A DNA stretch of 15,428 nucleotides from Candidatus Krumholzibacteriia bacterium (GTDB lineage Bacteria > Krumholzibacteriota > Krumholzibacteriia > LZORAL124-64-63), in contig JACZKN010000448.1 of assembly GCA_014859985.1 (NCBI GenBank), positions 1 through 15,428 of the forward strand. The letters are read 5' to 3'. Shown here in pieces: positions 8,092 through 13,687 of the stretch. Below the pieces are notes generated by a model. It made no database searches and was not told the DNA's origin. It saw only the letters and a list, made by a program, of their open reading frames with translations. Position 1 is the first letter of the stretch. Each line of letters begins with the position of its first letter. Position numbers and translations under genes: made by a program.

Positions 8092-9549
8092 ATGGGGAAG
8101 CTTGACCGACTTGAGCCCGCCGCCGTCTGGCGGATCTTCGAGCAGATGAGCGCCGTGCCGCGCGGCTCGGGCCACGAGGCCGCCGTGCAGGCCATGTTCA
8201 AGGCCTGGGCCGACGCGCGCGGCCTGGCCTGGAAAGAGGACAAGGTCGGCAACCTGCTGATCTCCATCCCCGCCAGCAAGGGCCTGGAGCACGCCGCGAC
8301 GGTGCTGATCCAGGGCCACGTGGACATGGTCTGCGAGAAGAACGCCGCCACGAAGCACGACTTCACCCGCGACCCCATCAAGCTGCTGGTCGAGGACGAC
8401 TGGGTCACCGCCGACGGCACGACCCTGGGCGCGGACAACGGCATCGGCTGCGCCATGGGCCTGGCCCTGGCCGACGACGAGACGGTGCGCCACGGCCCGA
8501 TCGAGGTGCTGCTGACGGTGGACGAGGAGCGCGGCCTGACCGGCGCCGCGGGCGTGGAGCCGGGCTTCTTCTCCGCGCGCACCATGATCAACCTGGACAG
8601 CGAGCAGGACGACGCCATCTTCGTGGGCTGTGCCGGCGGCCGGGACACCGAGTACGTGCTGAAGAACCGCGGCACGCGGGCGCCCAAGGACACGGTCGGC
8701 CGCAAGGTCACGGTCGGCGGCCTGCTGGGCGGCCACTCGGGCCTGGACATCCACAAGGGCCGGGGCAACGCCATCAAGATCCTCTGCCGGGTCCTCTTGG
8801 CGGCGCGGGACGAGATGGACCTGCGCCTGGTGGAGATCACGGGCGGCAGCATGCGCAACGCCATCCCCCGCGAGGCCGAGGCCAAGGTGGTGGTGCCGGC
8901 GGCGCAGGCGCGCCGTTTCAAGCAGCTGGTGGATGCGGCCTGCGGGCGCATCGCCGCCGAGGAGCTGCGGGGCGTGGACGACGGCCTGCAGGTGAAGGTC
9001 GCCGCGGTCCAGGCCCCCCGCTGCCTGAGCCTCGACAGCAGCCGCGCCATCGTCGACCTGCTGGCGGCCATCCCCAACGGCGTGCTGGCCATGAGCCGGG
9101 ACATCGCGGGCCTGGTGGAGTCCAGCTCGAATCTGGGCGTGGTCAAGACCGAGGGGGGCACCGTGCGCATGGTGTGCTGCAGCCGCTCGTCGGTGATGGC
9201 CTCCCTGGAGGCGATCGTGCGCCAGCACGCGGCCATCGGCGCCCTGGCCGGGGCCGAGGTCCGGCAGCCGCAGGGCTACCCCGGCTGGAAGCCCAACCTG
9301 GCCTCGGCGGCGCTGGCCGCCACCCGGGCCCGGTACAAGCAGACCTTCGGCGCCGAGGCGCAGCTGCTGGCCATCCACGCCGGACTCGAATGCGGGCTGC
9401 TGACACAGAAGTATCCGGACCTGGACATCGTGTCCTTCGGCCCGAACATCACGGGCGCCCATTCCCCGGACGAGAAGGTGCAGATCAGTTCGGTAGAGAA
9501 GATCTGGACCCTCTTTGCCGGTACCCTCGAGGAGCTGGCCCGGGCCTGA
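8092..9549 (+). CDS. pepD: Cytosolic aminoacyl-histidine dipeptidase (peptidase D, M20C)
   Basis: A di-zinc dipeptidase that hydrolyses many unblocked dipeptides, including Xaa-His, in the cytoplasm. At 485 residues it has the same length as E. coli PepD and aligns with it from end to end. Metal-site residues are all in place: His76 in QGHVDMV, Asp115 in TTLGADNGIG, the Glu145-Glu146 pair in VDEERG (general base and ligand), Asp169 in NLDSEQ and His457 in GAHSPDE. The lid/dimerisation region is marked by GGHSGLDIHKG and MRNAIPREA. There is no signal peptide. The start is ATG 8092 with GAGGAGAG just upstream. The gene is 24 bp behind the propeller lipoprotein and directly before a strong terminator, so it is the last gene of the left-hand unit. 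It would complete breakdown of peptides taken up after extracytoplasmic cleavage. Confidence 0.95.
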   Translation: MGKLDRLEPAAVWRIFEQMSAVPRGSGHEAAVQAMFKAWADARGLAWKEDKVGNLLISIPASKGLEHAATVLIQGHVDMVCEKNAATKHDFTRDPIKLLVEDDWVTADGTTLGADNGIGCAMGLALADDETVRHGPIEVLLTVDEERGLTGAAGVEPGFFSARTMINLDSEQDDAIFVGCAGGRDTEYVLKNRGTRAPKDTVGRKVTVGGLLGGHSGLDIHKGRGNAIKILCRVLLAARDEMDLRLVEITGGSMRNAIPREAEAKVVVPAAQARRFKQLVDAACGRIAAEELRGVDDGLQVKVAAVQAPRCLSLDSSRAIVDLLAAIPNGVLAMSRDIAGLVESSSNLGVVKTEGGTVRMVCCSRSSVMASLEAIVRQHAAIGALAGAEVRQPQGYPGWKPNLASAALAATRARYKQTFGAEAQLLAIHAGLECGLLTQKYPDLDIVSFGPNITGAHSPDEKVQISSVEKIWTLFAGTLEELARA

Positions 9550-9568
9550 CGCCGGCGCCCCCCGGCAC

Positions 9569-9603
9569 CGGGACGGCCGGCGCAAGCCGGCCGTCCCGTT
9601 TTT
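9569..9603 (+). terminator. Strong rho-independent terminator after pepD
   Basis: A perfect 13-bp stem (9569-9581 with 9586-9598; left arm CGGGACGGCCGGC) closes on the tetraloop GCAA, a GNRA-type loop, and is followed by TTTTT at 9599-9603. It begins 20 bp after the pepD stop. No gene enters from the right on the other strand, and the T run lies only on the + strand side, so it acts on the left-hand operon. Confidence 0.93.
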
Positions 9604-9952
9604 CCCCCACTCCCTGAAGTTGTGCCCAGGTTATCCCCAAGGCGGATCGGCCCCGGCGGGGGTGCCGGGCACCCCGATGACTCCCCTAAGTGATTGCCGG
9701 ACAACAGACCTCTAGTATGTGACGATTATGTAAGTAATATTCTGAAACGGCGTCTACCCGGTTTATCCCCACCCCCGTCCGCGATTCTTCGCAACGGCGC
9801 CGGGCCGCGGGTACCATATCCTTGCAAGCCATCGTTTGGGCCGCCCATTCCCTTGATTCGGCCGCCCCGGTGCACCATCATGGGCGGACCGGGCCGCGGG
9901 GGCGGCCGGGGCCGCACTCCGTATCCCCCCCAAACCGGGAAAGGCTGGCGCC
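9604..9952. other. 349-bp non-coding region upstream of the citrate-lyase operon
   Basis: No credible gene on either strand. From left to right it holds two adjacent TTNTNCCCA sequences (9620-9628 and 9631-9639); a G+C hairpin GGGGTGC-CGG-GCACCCC (9659-9675) with no T run; a sharply A+T-rich island (27 of 40 bases A/T at 9711-9750, including TAATAT at 9735-9740); a third copy, TTATCCCCA, at 9763-9771; and TATCCT at 9817-9822. The citDE ribosome-binding site GGAAAGG is at 9938-9944, 8 nt before the ATG. The operon promoter must lie here if the terminator at 9569-9603 is effective, but I cannot pick one -35/-10 pair with confidence. Confidence 0.6.
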
Positions 9953-11173
9953 ATGGCGAAGATCGGCGAGGCGGGCAAGCGTGGGCCGCAGGTCCGCTCC
10001 GACTGCTGGATCAAAGTGGAACTGGGGGACGAGTTGGGCCTGCGCATCGACCTGCAGAGCAAGGTGGCCGGCATGTACGGCGACCGCATCCGCCGCCAGG
10101 TCGAGGAGGGTTGCCGGACCCTCGGGGTGCCCCACGCCGCGGTGGCGGTAGAGGACCAGGGCGCCCTGCCCTACGTCATCGCCGCCCGCCTGGAGTGCGC
10201 CGTGCGCCGGGCCGGGGTGCAGCCGGCGGCCGAGCTGCTGCCGCCGGCGGTGCGCCGGGAACACGGTCCGTCCGCCGGTGACCGCCTGCGGCGCAGCCGC
10301 CTCTACCTGCCGGGCAACGAACCCAAGTTCCACGTGAACGCCGGCCTGCACGGCCCCGACGGCATCATCCTGGACCTGGAGGACTCGGTGGCCCCGGCGG
10401 AGAAGGACGCCGCCCGCGCCGTGGTGCGCAACGCCCTGCGCGCGGTGGATTTCCGGGGTGCCGAGCGCATGGTGCGCATCAACCAGGGCGAGCGCGGGCT
10501 CGAGGACCTGGACTGGATCGTGCCCCACGGCTGCCAGCTGGTGCTGGTCCCCAAGGTGGAGGACCCCGAACAGGTCCGGGCCGTGGACCGGCGCATCGCC
10601 GCCTTGCGGCAGCAGCACGGCGTCAGGCACGATATCCTCCTGATGCCCATCGTCGAGTCGGCCCTGGGCGCCTGGAAGGCCTGGGAGATCGCCGCCGCCG
10701 GCCCCAACGTGGCGGCCTTGGCCATCGGCCTGGAGGACTACACCGCCGACATCGGCGCCCAGCGTACGAACGAGGGCCGCGAGTCGTTCTGGGCCCGGGC
10801 CCAGGTGCTGAACGGGGCCCGGGCGGCCGGCGTGCAGCCCATCGACACCGTGTTCAGCGACGTGGAGGACAAGGACGGTCTGCGCGCCGCGTGCCTGGAG
10901 GCCAGGGCCCTGGGCTTCGTCGGCAAGGGCTGCATCCACCCGCGGCAGATCGCGGTGGTGCACGAGGCCTTCGCGCCGGACCGGGCGGAGATCGCCAAGG
11001 CGCAGCAGATCGTGCTGGCCTACGAGGACGCCGAGCGCCGGGGGCTGGGCGTGGTCAGCCTGGGCAGCAAGATGATCGACGCGCCGGTGGTCAAGCGGGC
11101 GCTGGCGACCGTGGCCACCGCCCTGCAGGTGGGGCGGCTGGAGGCGGACTGGCGGCAGGACGCGGGCGCATGA
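9953..11173 (+). CDS. citDE: Fused citrate lyase acyl-carrier (CitD) and citryl lyase (CitE) subunits
   Basis: A 406-residue natural fusion of two citrate-lyase subunits. Residues 1-97 match CitD, the small carrier normally loaded with a phosphoribosyl-dephospho-CoA arm. The attachment serine is Ser16 in VRSDC, and VEDQGALPYVIAARLE (66-81) matches the conserved CitD C-terminal part. Residues about 111-406 match CitE, which splits citryl-ACP to oxaloacetate and acetyl-ACP: RRSRLYLPGNEPKF, the acidic DLEDSV (141-146), Arg175 in MVRIN, Glu235 in PIVES and Asp262 in LEDYTAD (Mg/substrate site), then GLGVVSLGSKMIDAPV (364-379) as in enterobacterial CitE. A roughly 13-residue linker joins them. The 3' end overlaps the next gene by ATGA. 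The related citramalate lyase has the same subunit plan, so the substrate could be citramalate. Confidence 0.92.
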   Translation: MAKIGEAGKRGPQVRSDCWIKVELGDELGLRIDLQSKVAGMYGDRIRRQVEEGCRTLGVPHAAVAVEDQGALPYVIAARLECAVRRAGVQPAAELLPPAVRREHGPSAGDRLRRSRLYLPGNEPKFHVNAGLHGPDGIILDLEDSVAPAEKDAARAVVRNALRAVDFRGAERMVRINQGERGLEDLDWIVPHGCQLVLVPKVEDPEQVRAVDRRIAALRQQHGVRHDILLMPIVESALGAWKAWEIAAAGPNVAALAIGLEDYTADIGAQRTNEGRESFWARAQVLNGARAAGVQPIDTVFSDVEDKDGLRAACLEARALGFVGKGCIHPRQIAVVHEAFAPDRAEIAKAQQIVLAYEDAERRGLGVVSLGSKMIDAPVVKRALATVATALQVGRLEADWRQDAGA

Positions 11174-11622
11174 AGCTGCGGGTGGACGAGGCCGTCGCCA
11201 TGTTCGAGGCCGGGTACAGCTGCGCCCAGGCGCTGCTGGCGACCTACGGCCCCCCTCACGGCCTGGACCGCGACCTGGCCCTGCGCCTGGCCTCGCCCCT
11301 GGGCGGCGGGCTGAGCCGCTCCGACGGGCCCTGCGGCGCCGCCACCGGGGCGGTGCTGGTGCTGGGGCTCATCCTCGGCCACCGCGGCCCCGATGATGCG
11401 GAGGGCCAGGAGCGCATCCGCCGGCTGACGCAGGAGTTCCTGCGCCGCTACGCCGCCGACCGCGGCTCGACCCTCTGCACGGACATCCTCGGCCACAACC
11501 TGGCCCAGCCCGGCGTGGCCGAGCAGGTCAAGGCCCAGGGCCTGAGCAAGGAACCCTGCCCCCGGGCCGTGCGCGCGGCCGCGGGCATCCTCGAAACGCT
11601 GCTCCAAGGAGAGCTCCCATGA
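11170..11622 (+). CDS. C_GCAxxG_C_C family small cysteine protein
   Basis: A 150-residue protein, cytosolic by lack of a signal peptide. It carries the four conserved cysteines of the C_GCAxxG_C_C family: Cys18 in GYSCAQALL, Cys55 in GPCGAATGAVLVLGL, Cys103 in STLCTDILG and Cys130 in EPCPRAV. The family is widespread in anaerobes and is suspected, but not shown, to bind a metal or take part in redox chemistry. The start is ATG 11170 (AGGA 9 nt upstream), which overlaps the citDE stop by 4 bp. The 3' end overlaps the citF ATG by 4 bp in the same manner. It is therefore translationally embedded between the lyase subunits. No role in citrate lyase is established; the position suggests a helper or regulator, or simply shared expression. 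Confidence 0.85.
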   Translation: MKLRVDEAVAMFEAGYSCAQALLATYGPPHGLDRDLALRLASPLGGGLSRSDGPCGAATGAVLVLGLILGHRGPDDAEGQERIRRLTQEFLRRYAADRGSTLCTDILGHNLAQPGVAEQVKAQGLSKEPCPRAVRAAAGILETLLQGELP

Positions 11623-13175
11623 CCAAGCTGGTGCAGAACGCCGCCGGCCGGATGGTGCCTGACGCGATCAACGGCGCCCAGGCCGTGCCCTACCAGGGGG
11701 TCGGGAAGTTCCGGCCGTCAGGCCGCAAGGCGGCGCCGCCGATCCGCACCTGCAGCGATTACCCGCCCGACGGGAACAAGGTGATCGAGAGCCTCAAGGC
11801 GGCGCTGCAGCGGGCCGGCCTGCGCGACGGCATGACCATCTCCACCCACCACCACCTGCGCAACGGCGACCACGTGGCCAACGCCGTCTTCGCCGCTGCG
11901 GCCGGGCTGGGGGTGAAGGACCTCGTCTGGTTCCCCAGCGCCAGCTTCCCGGTGCACGAGCCCCAGATCGGCCACCTTGAAAGCGGCGTCCTGCACCACA
12001 TCGAGGGCTCGATGAACGGCCCGTTGGGCGACTACTGCACCGCCGGCAGGATGCGCGGCATGGCGGTCCTGCGCAGCCACGGCGGCCGCTGGCAGGCCAT
12101 CCAGGACGGCGAGATCCACATCGACATCGCGGTGATCGCCGCGCCCACCGCCGACCCCTTCGGCAACGCCACCGGCGACCGCGGGCCCACCGCCTGCGGC
12201 CTGCTGGGCTTCGCGCTGGCGGACAGCCTGTACGCCGACCACGTGATCGTGGTCACCGACAACCTGGTGCCTTTCCCGTGCATCCCCTGGCAGATCCAGG
12301 GCAACAACGTGGACCAGGTCGTGGTCATGGATTCCATCGGCGACGCCGCCAAGATCGTCTCGGGCACCACGCAGATCACGAAGTCGCCCGACCGCCTGCT
12401 CATCGCCGAGCTGACCGCCCGCTTCTGCGACGAGGCCGGCATCGTCCAGGACGGCTTCAGCTTCCAGGCGGGCGCGGGCGGCACCGCCCTGTCGTTCGCC
12501 CTCTTCCTGCGCGACCTGATGCGCGAGCGGAAGATCAAGGCCCGTTTCGTGCGCGGCGGCTCGACCCAGTACCTGGTGGACATGCTCGAGGAGGGCCTGA
12601 CCGACTACATCCTCGACGGCCAGACCTTCGACCTCGAGGGCGTGCGCTCCATGCGCGAGAACCCCGGGCACGTCAACACCTCGCCCTTCACCAGCTACAA
12701 CTGGCACGGCAAGGGCAACTTCGCCTCGCTGCTGGACGTGGTGGTGCTGGGCGCCACCGAGGTCGACGTGGACTTCAACGCCAACGTGGTCACCCACAGC
12801 GACGGCCGCCTGCTGCACGGCATCGGCGGCTGGCAGAACTGCCTGGCCAGCCGGTGCACCATCCTGCCCGTCCCCAGCTTCCGCGACCGCATCCCGGTGC
12901 TGGTGGACAAGGTCACCACCTTGTGCGGCCCGGGCGAGCTGATCGACGTGATCGTCACCGAGCGCGGCATCGCCATCAATCCCCTGCGGCAGGACCTGCT
13001 GGCCAAGCTGCGCGGCTCGAGCCTGCCCGTCCGCGATATCCGCGAGCTCAAGGCCGAGGTGGAGGAGATCGTCGGCGGCCCGCCGGCGCCGCCGGCGCTG
13101 GGGGAGAAGGTCGTGGCGGCGATCAAGTGGGTGGACGGGACGGTCATCGACTGCGTGCGGGAGGTCAAGGGGTAG
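11619..13175 (+). CDS. citF: Citrate lyase alpha subunit (citrate:acetyl-ACP transferase)
   Basis: Exchanges acetyl for citrate on the acyl carrier to form citryl-ACP, the first half-reaction of citrate lyase; CitE performs the second. The 518 residues compare with 510 in E. coli and the whole length aligns. Recognisable blocks are DGMTISTHHHLRNGDHVAN, SHGGRW, IDIAVIAAPTADPFGNATG, SIGDAAKIVSGTTQIT, FQAGAGGTAL, DFNANVVTHSDG, VTERGIAINP and the C-terminal DGTVIDCVREVKG. This is a CoA-transferase fold. The start is ATG 11619 with AAGGAGAG about 5 nt upstream, overlapping the previous stop by 4 bp. Together with citDE it gives all three catalytic subunits of the complex. The enzyme still needs the prosthetic-group and acetylation enzymes (CitX, CitG, CitC), which are not in this window. 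A citramalate-lyase role is the main alternative. Confidence 0.94.
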   Translation: MTKLVQNAAGRMVPDAINGAQAVPYQGVGKFRPSGRKAAPPIRTCSDYPPDGNKVIESLKAALQRAGLRDGMTISTHHHLRNGDHVANAVFAAAAGLGVKDLVWFPSASFPVHEPQIGHLESGVLHHIEGSMNGPLGDYCTAGRMRGMAVLRSHGGRWQAIQDGEIHIDIAVIAAPTADPFGNATGDRGPTACGLLGFALADSLYADHVIVVTDNLVPFPCIPWQIQGNNVDQVVVMDSIGDAAKIVSGTTQITKSPDRLLIAELTARFCDEAGIVQDGFSFQAGAGGTALSFALFLRDLMRERKIKARFVRGGSTQYLVDMLEEGLTDYILDGQTFDLEGVRSMRENPGHVNTSPFTSYNWHGKGNFASLLDVVVLGATEVDVDFNANVVTHSDGRLLHGIGGWQNCLASRCTILPVPSFRDRIPVLVDKVTTLCGPGELIDVIVTERGIAINPLRQDLLAKLRGSSLPVRDIRELKAEVEEIVGGPPAPPALGEKVVAAIKWVDGTVIDCVREVKG

Positions 13176-13177
13176 CC

Positions 13178-13660
13178 ATGCACACCGCCGCCCAACTCCA
13201 GGACCTCGACACCCGCGCCCACGCCTGCCTGGCCGCGCTTTTGGCCCACTGCCGCGGCTTCGCACCCGAAGAACTGAACCGCGAACTCGACGGCTTCGGC
13301 TACCCGACCGTGCGCCTGCAGCTGCACCACGCGATCGGCGCCCAGGAGTACTGGATCGGCGTGCTGCAGGGCCGCGTGGAGCCCGACTTCGACGACGCGG
13401 CTTACCCCGGCATCGACGAGCTGGAGGCCTGGCGCCGGCGCACGGCGGACCTCACGGCCGCCTACCTGCGCGCCACCGCCGACGACACCCTCGGCACCGC
13501 CGTCGACCTGCCCACCTGGGGCGGCCGCGTGCGCACCCTCGTGCCCGCGCAGGTGGTCCTGCGCACCATCACCCACCTCTTCCATCACCAGGGGCAGATC
13601 GCGGCCATGTGCCGGCTGCTGGGCCGGCCGGTCGAGGGGCTGGACTGGCCGCTGACCTGA
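13178..13660 (+). CDS. DinB-fold putative metal-dependent protein
   Basis: A 160-residue protein with the helical-bundle DinB/YfiT-like pattern. The expected metal-binding histidines are His51 in LHHAIGAQEYW and His133/His137 in HLFHHQGQIAAM (H-x3-H). DinB-fold proteins often bind a divalent metal; some are thiol-dependent transferases (bacillithiol or mycothiol S-transferases), and most are uncharacterised. They are not the DNA polymerase IV that shares the name. The start is ATG 13178, 2 bp after the citF stop, with AAGGGG overlapping the end of citF, so it is probably the last cistron of the citrate-lyase operon. A link to citrate metabolism is not evident. The stop lies 21 bp from the convergent penicillin-acylase-family stop. 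Confidence 0.85.
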   Translation: MHTAAQLQDLDTRAHACLAALLAHCRGFAPEELNRELDGFGYPTVRLQLHHAIGAQEYWIGVLQGRVEPDFDDAAYPGIDELEAWRRRTADLTAAYLRATADDTLGTAVDLPTWGGRVRTLVPAQVVLRTITHLFHHQGQIAAMCRLLGRPVEGLDWPLT

Positions 13661-13663
13661 CGG

Positions 13664-13687
13664 CGGCGCCTACCGCGGCGCCTACCG
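13664..13687. repeat. 12-bp tandem duplication covering a stop codon
   Basis: CGGCGCCTACCG occurs twice head to tail (13664-13675 and 13676-13687), followed by a partial third start (CGGC). Read on the - strand, each copy holds an in-frame TAG, so the penicillin-acylase-family gene ends ...CCGCGG-TAG and a second CCGCGG-TAG follows 12 nt later in the same frame. It is probably a recent slippage duplication at the 3' end of the gene. Confidence 0.85.

Noticed and set aside
7027..9585. Long antisense open frame (852 codons) across the propeller and pepD genes
   Set aside because: Low-complexity, His/Gln/Gly/Val-rich translation with no motif. It mirrors well-supported genes on the + strand, as do other long antisense frames at 1143-3071, 3992-5983 and 11718-13265.
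9659..9675. Hairpin GGGGTGC-CGG-GCACCCC as a second terminator
   Set aside because: No T run follows, and the stem is only 7 bp with a bulge if extended. It lies behind an already strong terminator.
9604..9952. Replication origin
   Set aside because: There are only three degenerate DnaA-box-like sequences, all on one strand. No replication genes (dnaA, dnaN, gidA, parAB) are near, so the evidence falls well short of an origin.
9694..10281. A 195-codon open frame starting in the intergenic region before citDE
   Set aside because: It crosses into the citDE coding sequence in another frame, has no ribosome-binding site and becomes Gly/Arg/Pro-rich.
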